Assembly: GCA_964545585.1 (NCBI GenBank)
Contig: CAZJFT010000005.1
Location: 1 to 40,467 of the forward strand
Direction of reading: 5' to 3'
DNA length: 40,467 nucleotides
Source of the DNA: UBA9642 sp964545585
GTDB lineage: Archaea; Nanobdellota; Nanobdellia; Woesearchaeales; UBA9642
Position 1 is the first letter of the stretch; the number at the start of each line of letters is the position of its first letter. This document shows, piece after piece, positions 9,101 to 16,808 of this stretch. The translations under genes and the position numbers were made by a program. Under the pieces are notes generated by a model. The model made no database searches, had not been told where the DNA came from, and saw only the letters and a list, made by a program, of their open reading frames with translations.

Positions 9101-10073
9101 AATAGGAAACTTGTTTATAAACGATGTATATTATGGCCGATTTACACAGTTTCTTGCCGGCGGGTATTTTGGCGGGGTGCCTCATCGCGCAATTATTCCT
9201 ATAAAGCAAGAAAACAAGGGACAATTTTTAGATACAATAAAAATAGAGTTATATGGTCAACCAAATTTACCAGTAGAGATAACATATGACAATATACAAT
9301 TAGTTGTTGATGGAGAAGTCACAGAGACATCATTGAATAGATATTGCACGGGCGGCTTCGGGGCATGGATTAGCCAATTAGATCCTCCAATAACAGATCC
9401 TGCGAACGCCTTTTTTGTAGGGGATGATGCGTGGATATATGGTTATGGAAGATATGCTGCATCTTGTGACGCAATTCTTCCTTTCGGTTGGACAGGGCAT
9501 TACTGCTGTGGAGATGATACGAATACATCCAATTATGGAGAATATTATGAAGACACAAGCAACCCTACTTGGCCAAATAATGGGGGATGTTTTGCAGGAA
9601 CAAAAATTGATGAAAAAACGCCCGTATGGAAAGAAAAAGGGATTATAGAGGACTATTCTAAATTTTATAAGGATACGGACGAATTAAAGATATATCCTTA
9701 CTCTGATTTAATATATTTTGATGATTCGTTCTTAGGATGTCAAGTTCCGAATACTAAATATGATTGGTTAAGAGAGAGTTTATATGGACAAACTCCTTCA
9801 GGATCGAGTCCGCTATTAATCAATAATTTTGAAAATAATCAATGTGCAGTAGTCGGAAAATACTATTGTATGAATGGAATATGGAGACAATATGTTCCTG
9901 GCCTGGGACAATATTTTAATACAACTTATTACGAATATTACCCTTCAATCCCTTCAACTCTCGAATTGAAATCCGTCCCTCCCGCGACTAATTTGATAAA
10001 GAACAGTGATTTCGGAGGAGAATGTCCTATCACTATATGTATAGAACAAGGAAATAATACTCAAACCGGTTAA
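6135..10073 (+). CDS. giant secreted Gly-rich, Cys-rich surface protein, 1312 aa
   Basis: A signal peptide (about residues 1-23, ending VNA) is followed by a Cys-containing head and a Gly-rich region (about 110-275) with runs such as GGGGAGGSGGG. Beta strands interspersed with Gly suggest a beta-helix or adhesin-like fold. Near residue 345 is CNDGEDNDFDGYYD, a Ca-binding-like DxDxDG repeat common in secreted archaeal proteins. Cys-rich modules follow, including paired CC motifs, and N-glycosylation sequons are frequent. A region beginning FDEPFNDNSNGW and a later PDNKYLC box recur in the next gene. GAGGGTG sets the start at ATG 6135 rather than GTG 6129. No C-terminal membrane anchor is visible. 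A surface-layer or adhesion role is inferred from build only. Confidence 0.75.
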   Translation: MKLIWKGLMLLTVFFISIMFVNALSPSDCNPSGQIYCTNTDSCLSGGSTLPSTKSTCTVDTTQVITLNQHTYFNFDTFTITNVGYLRFISTGTIIIPTIIPEFGYTITPNTGGSGSGEPPNTACAPADGRYGGWGGSGGGTLRKGSDGYDGNCGSGIIADGGTAGNTGSYITIYADNFVNDGELSVSGYSGEQGDPAYTDRTNGCNGGGGAGGSGGGIMVVFVSNSASGNGKITANGGNGGEGGLPTDDCGDRCGSCGDHGGGGGNGGGGGAGIILVSTSVSNSGIDLEAKKGLGTFWNCGSNGQSCSIAINGYTNIQSCYCQGSPKAGDGQEAQQVVFGDESNNCNDGEDNDFDGYYDMEDYDCFYVKSRAEKWDAEGGIINLSNYNPPGIDFSTLGTTYNPSAKDGSDLVCGDDPGDILLFDEPFNDNSNGWYMPPATQPIIEDGFLKLITPDTFRIVKPFTTKSKVTFTIKDNPTTYSSILTVFFVMDDGETGFFINNDNITLEGCTPLRVVGDPNRMHGIMLPSGTPGTDRSCNITVNDVRLKYLRYMVYQTEGEAWVNYITVSLPLNGGDYGYVTPDNKYLCYNNKSNFYGGTTDKWMWISARQSPFIITPLNFSGKTVDYISNSENWYYCDANPTPSLTGLQIPEYGSFPAPASGNYSLTNLDCSIAAYYITDTYHYSCLEGFPCCYDTTPVDIINNPGSILGCDCKSDAGSQTLPFCELYPLEDVCNSNFGTERVLTAFCKENPANCVTLNMYDPTRPCNDQPFDAGLNGECDVNQLCVNGVYLNVSGTPPMCCMGLSPEKHCADKSTIIDENSCDAAGGDYYALNNDTFCLPESQNILLSGASEGYGCCFGVIIYKSEFIFSEFESVNNNTFSCFAYQGDNHFGQCCYGACDSFGLFGVALDIDYTRNRVFSLKSAYNVQSSYDSYNSNLGAIDDFSMKNTPPATSSLNHSLKYLITFKPQTDLDYYSYISFDVLFDDAGAIGNLFINDVYYGRFTQFLAGGYFGGVPHRAIIPIKQENKGQFLDTIKIELYGQPNLPVEITYDNIQLVVDGEVTETSLNRYCTGGFGAWISQLDPPITDPANAFFVGDDAWIYGYGRYAASCDAILPFGWTGHYCCGDDTNTSNYGEYYEDTSNPTWPNNGGCFAGTKIDEKTPVWKEKGIIEDYSKFYKDTDELKIYPYSDLIYFDDSFLGCQVPNTKYDWLRESLYGQTPSGSSPLLINNFENNQCAVVGKYYCMNGIWRQYVPGLGQYFNTTYYEYYPSIPSTLELKSVPPATNLIKNSDFGGECPITICIEQGNNTQTG

Positions 10074-10074
10074 A

Positions 10075-12741
10075 ATGAAAAAAATAAGTTTATTATGGAT
10101 AATCGTAATCGCTTCATTAGTTTTATTGCCGGGAGTTTATTCTGTATCATGCGATATGTCACAAACATCATGTCAGGCTACGTGTCCTGATTATAACTCA
10201 CAGTACATGTCTAATTCAAATGGATTAACGGGTAATGATGGTTGTTGTGGCGATGATAAAACTTTATTTATGTTTGATCCTTTTGATAATAATATATATG
10301 GTTGGACGTTGCCTTCTAACATGGTTATAGGTGGCGGAACATTATCTGCGGCACAATCTACAACAACACAATATTCATCTGTAATAGTTCCGGTAACACT
10401 CAATAGCACCAGATCATTAACTATATCCTTTAACACAACAATTACTGATGGTTTAGGATATACCCGAGTATATATGCTTGATCAAAATAAAAACGCCTTG
10501 TACCCGGTATCTGGTGACCTTAATGTTGATTGTGGCGTAGATTATACTAGCGGTCATCCTCCTTTTGTTTTTTTGAGTGCCTGTCAACCGGGAGTTACTG
10601 GCGCATCTTGTCCTGATGGCACACACGCTAAATGTGAAATAAGGGTTCTTAATTCTAACCTAAAAATATATTATCTAAACATTACCTTATCTTCAAGTCC
10701 ATACGGCAGTCTTAATTATGATTATTTTGGAATAAGAGAGGGTCCCATATTTAGCATTCCTGCCGCAGAAAGAGACGAGTTTTATGTTTCTCCTGACAAT
10801 AAATATACTTGTAATTTTACAGTCGAGGAAGATAATCGTTTGGGATATTTTTGGCGAGGATGGTGCGGTAATGAGGAGATTGATACAAACATTGGTGAAG
10901 AATGTGATGATGGCGCCATAAATGGAAATCCTTGCGTGCCTGCGTACGGCGGAACTTGCACATATTGTTCTGGTATATGTAATATTATTACCGTAGCCGC
11001 CGGTTTTTGTGGAGACGGCATTTGTCAATCGCCAGAAGAAACTTCAACTAATTGTATTTTTGATTGTGAAAATGGCATTCCTGGCTGGCACACAACTGAT
11101 AATGGCTGGTCTCTCAATGAGGAGAATCGGTTAGTGGGTGCAGCAACAACTACCGATATCAACATATATTCTGATCCGTTTGATGTACGGGTAGGCAGGA
11201 ATCATACTTTGGAAGCTGAAATATTAGAATCCTGTCCAGGCGTAGTTGTAGATTTGAATGATGGTAAATGCCTAAGTAGGAATGGGTGGACAGAACAAAA
11301 CTGCTTCACAGACCAGCAACTATCCTCAACAGGACAAACCACATTCTTGCTCACTGCCAACAATAATAATCATGTATCTCAAGGGTTCTTGAAGAATGTA
11401 AGTGTACGAATATATGTGCCTGCAGGATGCATAGCAAAATTCGACAATATCAAATTCAAGGAGGTTTCACCATTGAATCCTCCACATATAGATCAGCCAC
11501 CCATAAACCTTACAACAGCATGTTGTCCACAGGAATACTGTTGGGATGGAAGCCAATGCGTATTGTCTGATGCATGGAATGTGTCAGGTAATGCGAACTT
11601 ATGGGATGGATCAACACAATTGATGGGACAGATATATCAGCACGTGAACACTTCAAGACAATGGCTTGCAAAAGGTTACAGATGCACATTGAATGAAACA
11701 GGATATGCCGATTGGGAGGCTGCAGAGATAAAATATGATTGGAACTACAAATATTCAGGATATTGCAGAAGCGACAGTGATTGCTTCGTATCTCACACGT
11801 ATCCCGGAGAAGGACTATCAGGATGCATACATGACGGACAGTTCATGAATAATGATTATGAATTGAATAAAGGCAACCATTACTGCTTAAACGGTGAATG
11901 GACAACAAAGACATTCCTTATAGCAAACGTCCTAGAGAACCTTACAGACGGCGATCCATACATACTGTTCTGTGATGACACTGGAAGGATATTCAATAAC
12001 TTAGAAAGCACGCAAAACGGAAACCAACAAACACCTAACAACATTTCCGGCGGGTGTGTATTAATATCAAAAGAAGGAAGTGAAGAGAGGATAATAACAG
12101 GATTCTATGTTGCAACACCATTTGAAGAAGATATGATGTGTCAATGGTATGTTACATTCTATAATAATATTCATTCAGATTTCCCCATAGCACTACAAGA
12201 TTGTCCTATCCCTGGTGAAGATAGTGGGTGCGAGCCATTCGACAACGGATTTATACGATGCTGGCAAGAGGATGATTTTAATTTATATAAGAATAATGAG
12301 TCGTTGTATTATATAATAAGCAAAGACCCTATATCCGAGATAGAACAAGGTTTCTTCTACAACCTATGGAACAATATAGTGGGCTTTTTCCAATGGCTAT
12401 TCGGGTATACGCCTTCACAACCATTAGGATTGGCTGCACAGACACAGAACTATGAGAAACTGTACGTGTTATCGAACAATACTTTGAAGGTGTCTGCAGT
12501 TGAAGAGCAGAAATATGATGAATCGCTAGTTAGAGATATGGTCTACATGTACTTGAACATGACTGGTTCCGGAATGAACGATCCTAATAATAAGTTCAAC
12601 ATAGAGTTCGTGAACAAGAGCACGAACGGAGTCTATTACACGTTTGATGAATCTGAAACAAGCAGGGTATTGGTCATAAAATATGATAATCCGGCAGGAT
12701 TATGGCCTTACTTGACAGGCATGCTCCGGGACAGGCCTTAG
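10075..12741 (+). CDS. second large secreted Cys-rich surface protein, 888 aa
   Basis: It starts one base after the upstream stop (TAAAATG), so the two are translationally coupled. A signal peptide ends at VYS (about residue 23). Domain 1 (about 60-270) repeats the upstream protein's module: FDPFDNNIYGW, then VSPDNKYTC. Next is an EECDDG...NGNPC segment of the type seen in Cys-rich repeats of secreted proteins, then GDGICQSPEE. A lectin-like segment covers about 335-475. The C-terminal part holds a YDW...CLNGEW motif also present near the end of the upstream protein. An aromatic helical segment NLWNNIVGFFQWLFGY (about 760) could contact the membrane. No family is named with confidence. A cell-surface assembly partner of the 1312-residue protein is likely. 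Confidence 0.75.
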   Translation: MKKISLLWIIVIASLVLLPGVYSVSCDMSQTSCQATCPDYNSQYMSNSNGLTGNDGCCGDDKTLFMFDPFDNNIYGWTLPSNMVIGGGTLSAAQSTTTQYSSVIVPVTLNSTRSLTISFNTTITDGLGYTRVYMLDQNKNALYPVSGDLNVDCGVDYTSGHPPFVFLSACQPGVTGASCPDGTHAKCEIRVLNSNLKIYYLNITLSSSPYGSLNYDYFGIREGPIFSIPAAERDEFYVSPDNKYTCNFTVEEDNRLGYFWRGWCGNEEIDTNIGEECDDGAINGNPCVPAYGGTCTYCSGICNIITVAAGFCGDGICQSPEETSTNCIFDCENGIPGWHTTDNGWSLNEENRLVGAATTTDINIYSDPFDVRVGRNHTLEAEILESCPGVVVDLNDGKCLSRNGWTEQNCFTDQQLSSTGQTTFLLTANNNNHVSQGFLKNVSVRIYVPAGCIAKFDNIKFKEVSPLNPPHIDQPPINLTTACCPQEYCWDGSQCVLSDAWNVSGNANLWDGSTQLMGQIYQHVNTSRQWLAKGYRCTLNETGYADWEAAEIKYDWNYKYSGYCRSDSDCFVSHTYPGEGLSGCIHDGQFMNNDYELNKGNHYCLNGEWTTKTFLIANVLENLTDGDPYILFCDDTGRIFNNLESTQNGNQQTPNNISGGCVLISKEGSEERIITGFYVATPFEEDMMCQWYVTFYNNIHSDFPIALQDCPIPGEDSGCEPFDNGFIRCWQEDDFNLYKNNESLYYIISKDPISEIEQGFFYNLWNNIVGFFQWLFGYTPSQPLGLAAQTQNYEKLYVLSNNTLKVSAVEEQKYDESLVRDMVYMYLNMTGSGMNDPNNKFNIEFVNKSTNGVYYTFDESETSRVLVIKYDNPAGLWPYLTGMLRDRP

Positions 12742-12757
12742 TTTTTCTTATTTTTTT
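12742..12757 (+). terminator. T-rich archaeal terminator
   Basis: TTTTTCTTATTTTTTT directly follows the stop of the 888-residue protein. Archaeal RNA polymerase ends at such T-tracts without needing a hairpin. Confidence 0.5.
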
Positions 12758-12792
12758 GTCAAGCTTCAAAATGCTTTATTGTTCATTCCATC

Positions 12793-12870
12793 GCTGACGT
12801 TCTCCGTATGAGACAAGTCCCTCTTGTCAGCAATATGTGATATTAATCGCATTTTGACTTCTGCTGACAA
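12793..12870 (+). promoter_or_regulatory. mutually exclusive stem-loops upstream of rfcS
   Basis: CTTGTC at 12823-12828 pairs with GACAAG at 12812-12817 around loop TCCCT. The overlapping GTCAGC (12826-12831) can instead pair with GCTGAC at 12793-12798. A third option pairs TTGTCAGCA (12824-12832) with TGCTGACAA (12862-12870) over nine perfect pairs. The elements lie between the T-tract and the rfcS TATA box, so they could fold in the read-through RNA or act as DNA sites. Confidence 0.4.
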
Positions 12871-12883
12871 AAATGGTCATTAA

Positions 12884-12894
12884 CTTTTTAAATT
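12884..12894 (+). promoter_or_regulatory. TATA box of rfcS
   Basis: CTTTTTAAATT lies with its centre 26 bases before ATG 12915, which predicts a leaderless message. Confidence 0.5.
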
Positions 12895-12914
12895 CTTTAC
12901 AGATTCTTTAATGC

Positions 12915-13871
12915 ATGGAATATTCTTTATGGACAGAAAAGTATAGGCCGGACAACTTCAATGACGTCAAAGGCCAGAAGGAGATAGTCAAGAGGATAAA
13001 AGCATTCGTAGAGCAGAAGAACATGCCTCACGTGCTTTTTGCAGGCCCTGCAGGAGTGGGGAAGACAACACTCGCGTTAGTCGTTGTAAAGCAATTATAT
13101 AAGGATTCCTGGCATGAGAACTTCCTAGAATTGAATGCATCAGATGAAAGGGGCATAGATGTAATAAGAGTCAAAGTGAAGGAATTCGCAAGGACCAAAT
13201 CCATAGGAGATGTGCCGTTCAAGATAATCTACTTAGATGAATGTGATGCATTGACAAGAGAGGCACAACAGGCATTAAGGAGGACAATGGAGAATTATTC
13301 CCAGACATGCAGGTTCATCCTCTCATGCAACTACTCTTCCAAAATAATCGAGCCTATACAGTCAAGATGCGCAGTTTTCAGGTTCAAGCCATTATCTAAA
13401 GAAGAGATATTTGATATAATAGAGAATATTTCTACAAGAGAGAAATTATCCATAGACAAAGGCGGTAAGGAAGCACTCGTAGAGGTCTCAGAAGGTGATG
13501 TAAGGAAACTAGAGAACATAATGCAAGCTTGCGCCGTCCTAAGCAACAAGATAACGGAGCCGATAGTTTTTGAAGTTGCAGGATTCGCTAGACCGAAAGA
13601 GATAAGCCAAATACTAGAATATGTCGTGAAGAAAGATTTCGAAAAAGCGAAATCGAAGTTATTGGATACGATGCTCAATTATGGATTATCAGGCATCGAC
13701 ATAATAAAACAATTGCACAAAGAAGTATGGAAGCTAGATATACAGGCAGAGAAACGCCTAGAGATGATGAAAGACTGTGCAGAAATAGAATTCAGGATGG
13801 TAGAAGGAAGCGACGAATTCCTACAACTAGAAAGCCTTCTAGCAAGATTCATATTGACAGTTTCTAAATAG
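12915..13871 (+). CDS. rfcS: replication factor C small subunit (clamp loader ATPase)
   Basis: This AAA+ ATPase loads the PCNA sliding clamp onto primed DNA as part of the archaeal RFC complex. Visible marks are the opening WTEKYRP, Walker A GPAGVGKT (residues 44-51), Walker B IIYLDECD (104-111), and the SRC motif with the arginine finger (150-152). The length of 318 residues is normal for the small subunit. Start ATG 12915 fits the family's MxxxLWTEKYRP start, and the TATA box 26 bases upstream fits leaderless expression. The large subunit is not in this window. Downstream is a convergent coiled-coil gene. Confidence 0.95.
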   Translation: MEYSLWTEKYRPDNFNDVKGQKEIVKRIKAFVEQKNMPHVLFAGPAGVGKTTLALVVVKQLYKDSWHENFLELNASDERGIDVIRVKVKEFARTKSIGDVPFKIIYLDECDALTREAQQALRRTMENYSQTCRFILSCNYSSKIIEPIQSRCAVFRFKPLSKEEIFDIIENISTREKLSIDKGGKEALVEVSEGDVRKLENIMQACAVLSNKITEPIVFEVAGFARPKEISQILEYVVKKDFEKAKSKLLDTMLNYGLSGIDIIKQLHKEVWKLDIQAEKRLEMMKDCAEIEFRMVEGSDEFLQLESLLARFILTVSK

Positions 13872-13884
13872 TTCTAAGAAGTAA

Positions 13885-14463
13885 TTATTTTGTCTCTTCA
13901 GCAGTCCTTATCCAGCTTCTGATATTGTTTTCAACCCATTCAGTGCCTTCTTCCTGCTTCTTGATCCATTCCTTATATTCTTCGATTTTTGGAAGAGTCT
14001 TCTTCAGATATTGTGCCATCTCTTTAGAGATATTTTCAATATCTCTCAAATCGTTCACCACGCCCGTAACTTCATCTATTACGTGCTTTTTGTTCGTCTC
14101 AGACTCAACCAATGATTCAATTGCGTTGACACAACTCTTTTTTAAACTCAAATACAAAGTATCCATTCTTTTAAATTCATCACTAAGCTTATTTTCATAA
14201 GTATCAAATGCTTCTCTATTCTTTAGTTTATTAACTAAATGTATGTCGTATATTACTTTTTCAATGAGTTTAAACATATTATCTTCTTTCTTCATCTCTT
14301 CTTCTATTCTTCTTATGTGATCCAAGAGTTCCGTGAGTGTTGTTTTAAGTTGAGAAATGTCTTTCCTATATCCATCCGCGTGCTGTTGGTCTTGTTTTAT
14401 ATTATTATATATTGATGTAATATTAGAACGAAAGTAATGCCATCCATGCTTATGTAGCCACAT
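13885..14463 (-). CDS. hypothetical coiled-coil protein, 192 aa
   Basis: The protein is almost wholly helical, with heptad-like Leu/Ile spacing across about residues 20-180. It has no signal peptide or membrane helix. The N-terminus carries MWLHKHGWHYFRSN, rich in His and aromatic residues. No family is recognised; a structural or partner-binding role fits coiled coils generally. It is convergent with rfcS and is read towards it, with 13 bases between stops. Codon use (many AAA and ATT) is looser than in rfcS. Confidence 0.6.
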   Translation of the reverse strand: MWLHKHGWHYFRSNITSIYNNIKQDQQHADGYRKDISQLKTTLTELLDHIRRIEEEMKKEDNMFKLIEKVIYDIHLVNKLKNREAFDTYENKLSDEFKRMDTLYLSLKKSCVNAIESLVESETNKKHVIDEVTGVVNDLRDIENISKEMAQYLKKTLPKIEEYKEWIKKQEEGTEWVENNIRSWIRTAEETK

Positions 14464-14503
14464 TTTAAGACCTTAAAAAATTAAGGAAAAATAAAAAATT
14501 TAT

Positions 14504-15484
14504 TTATCCAATCACGTGCCTGATTGTGACTTCTTTCTCTAGATGCTGCAAGTATAAGTATGTAGTCTCTACTTCTATAGGCACTTCAAATATGCTGTCT
14601 GTTGATGATGCATCGACAGTACAATAAAGGCTGAATTGCTCCCTTCCGGAACCGTCCTTGTACAATCTTATATACCCTTCATTAGTTCCTGAAGTGTCAG
14701 ACATTCCAGTGCATACAGGAGTTATCTGCGCACCACCAATCCTTACAGGCCTGACCAAAACATGGACTCTGCCCCTATTGGTGTTTGACTCTACATCATT
14801 ACATGCATTATCATTCAAGCTCACCCTAGGGTCGAAGAATGCATCTCCAGTACCCATGTGGCTGAATATCATACTCACTCCTATCTTCCCGCTTCCAGCA
14901 AAGCTCTCCTTCAATGAAGTAATCTGTATAGGCGCACCTGCATTCTGCGGATATTTCTCTCCTTCAACATCACATATTTTCTTGTCGCCGAGCAATAATT
15001 GAGGATCCTTCTTTATACATAACTGAGTTGTTGTTCTCGTAGTGTATTCATAACATATGTCCGCCCATACTGTCTGTTGAAGATTTCCTTGAATCACCGG
15101 ATCATATGCTAATTCTCCGAATTCAACAGTCGCGATGCCTCCATTAAGCACTGAACCGTCAAAATTCTTTTTAGCGCCAGGAATCGCTACATCAATCATC
15201 TTCTTAGGATTACCCATGCCGTAAGTTCCGGGGTCAAGACCGTTTATCTTCACATATCCCTCATTAGCGGCTATGTCGTCCTCTCCGACATTCTCAAGCT
15301 TCAAAACAATCGCGAATGTGGATTGTCCGCCATCGAATATCTCGTCAGGGGGATTTCCTCCTAGATAAGAAGTCCTTAGACCTTCTGTCCCGCCAATGAA
15401 TGCCTTCCCGCCACCAGTATTGGTGCTAGCGCATCCTGATAGGACCAAAACAGCCAAAATTGCCAAAACGATTGCTAATCTCAT
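14504..15484 (-). CDS. lipoprotein with shared envelope domain (paralogue A)
   Basis: A lipobox VLSGC places the acylated Cys at residue 18. Residues about 30-110 form a CARDB-like beta module (FDGGQSTFAIVLKLENVG). Next comes the signature YEYTTRTTTQLC, then NAGAPIQIT near the middle. The C-terminal strand block contains YCTVDASS and ends EVTIRHVIG. Both signatures recur in the two lipoproteins upstream in the same transcript. AAGGTGAT four bases before the ATG marks the start, 13 bases after the preceding gene. It is probably displayed on the outer face of the membrane. The precise role is unknown. Confidence 0.75.
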   Translation of the reverse strand: MRLAIVLAILAVLVLSGCASTNTGGGKAFIGGTEGLRTSYLGGNPPDEIFDGGQSTFAIVLKLENVGEDDIAANEGYVKINGLDPGTYGMGNPKKMIDVAIPGAKKNFDGSVLNGGIATVEFGELAYDPVIQGNLQQTVWADICYEYTTRTTTQLCIKKDPQLLLGDKKICDVEGEKYPQNAGAPIQITSLKESFAGSGKIGVSMIFSHMGTGDAFFDPRVSLNDNACNDVESNTNRGRVHVLVRPVRIGGAQITPVCTGMSDTSGTNEGYIRLYKDGSGREQFSLYCTVDASSTDSIFEVPIEVETTYLYLQHLEKEVTIRHVIG

Positions 15485-15497
15485 AAGATCACCTTCT

Positions 15498-16733
15498 TTA
15501 TATCTTTTTAATCGTTACCTCTTTATAAATATTTTTACCGTAACCATATCCTAGCTCTACAAGCAACGGTGCTTCATATGCAGAGTCAGAGACTTGGTTC
15601 ATGTATCCTGTACATGTGAATTGCCCGTTTCCAGACTGGTCAAGCCTTATCTTTCCGCCGCCAGAACAAGTTGCGGTTATATCTACTCCGGACAATTCTA
15701 CATATAATATGTCGACAACATTCTTATCAGAGGGCTTGACTATCGCTCCTGCATGTGGGTTGCATTTATAGAATAGCTGCGTCACGTCAAACAGTTCGTC
15801 AAGAGTGTTCTTCTTATTATGTTTCACCGTTATGGTAAATACTACTTTTCCTGAACTTGATTGCTGCTCAACCCTTGTCACTGCTACAGGCGCCCCTTGC
15901 CCACCAGAAAGACTCACATCTCTCGCAATGCATGCCTTCTTAGAATTGCTGTTTGGCTTAGGATCGATGCACACCATCGCTGTAGATCTCGTCACGTAGG
16001 TGTAGCACGCAGTAACCATTATAGGCTGCCTGAACTGTTCTAATGATTCTGGAAGATAATATATGTATGATGGGAATTCATATACTTCCATTCCGCCGCC
16101 AGGAGTTTCAGGAGTGTCTCCCTCCAGAACTATTGGCGCATTCCATCCGTATGCTGATTGCATTGCGGCAAATGCCGGATCAGCAAGTCGAGTCCCTATT
16201 GCATTGCTGTTCATATTAATATTAACATTCAGTCCCACAAAATTACCATTCTGAGTGAATACGGAGCCGCCATAATAGTTTCCATTAGGGGATATCCATC
16301 CGATATTTCCTGTACCAAAACTTCCTCCGCCACTCAATCCTATATATATTCCGCCTATGTTGAGTGTGCCGCCTCCGTTGCTTCCAGGATTCCAGCTGAT
16401 ATTGCTAGACCCGGGCAGTCCTCCGCCGGCGACTTCGACTATGTTAGGATCATACCCATGTATGAATATGGCACCGTATGCATTAGATGCGCCCTTATTT
16501 TTTACTTCTACAACAATAGGTATCTCGTTATCAAAGCTTTCTGAATCGTAATAGAACCGTGTTGGCGGACTCTCATCTAAAAATCGTATGTCAAGACTGT
16601 CATATCCTTGATAATATTTCTTGGTGTATGAGCTTCCACTGTTTGGTCCTATACTGCATCCAGAAACAGCTAAAACTGATAGAATGACCAATACAATAAC
16701 CCATCTCTTATTCGCAAAAAACATCTTTCTCAT
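15498..16733 (-). CDS. lipoprotein with shared envelope domain (paralogue B)
   Basis: The 411-residue protein has a lipobox AVSGC with Cys26. Compared with paralogue A, a long Gly/Ser/Asn-rich loop (about 105-200, containing SGGGSFGTGNIGW) is inserted in the first beta module. The shared marks ACYTYVTRSTAMVCID and GGQGAPVAVTRVE follow, and the end is KEVTIKKI as in paralogue A. A second in-frame ATG at 16724 is possible. A TATA-like element lies at 16750-16758 inside an imperfect palindrome, so this gene may have its own promoter besides read-through from the upstream gene. Confidence 0.75.
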   Translation of the reverse strand: MRKMFFANKRWVIVLVILSVLAVSGCSIGPNSGSSYTKKYYQGYDSLDIRFLDESPPTRFYYDSESFDNEIPIVVEVKNKGASNAYGAIFIHGYDPNIVEVAGGGLPGSSNISWNPGSNGGGTLNIGGIYIGLSGGGSFGTGNIGWISPNGNYYGGSVFTQNGNFVGLNVNINMNSNAIGTRLADPAFAAMQSAYGWNAPIVLEGDTPETPGGGMEVYEFPSYIYYLPESLEQFRQPIMVTACYTYVTRSTAMVCIDPKPNSNSKKACIARDVSLSGGQGAPVAVTRVEQQSSSGKVVFTITVKHNKKNTLDELFDVTQLFYKCNPHAGAIVKPSDKNVVDILYVELSGVDITATCSGGGKIRLDQSGNGQFTCTGYMNQVSDSAYEAPLLVELGYGYGKNIYKEVTIKKI

Positions 16734-16749
16734 TTCCTTGTGTTTTTAG

Positions 16750-16782
16750 TATATAAAGATTTTGTTTTTAAACAAAAATCTT
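16750..16782 (-). promoter_or_regulatory. TATA box inside an imperfect palindrome
   Basis: The minus strand reads CTTTATATACT at the left end. The overlapping palindrome AAGATTTTGTTT/AAACAAAAATCTT spans 16756-16782. It lies between two paralogous lipoprotein genes and could be an internal promoter with an operator, or a 3' hairpin of the upstream gene. Confidence 0.4.
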
Positions 16783-16808
16783 CGTCTGATAAAGCAATAA
16801 TGGCCCGT

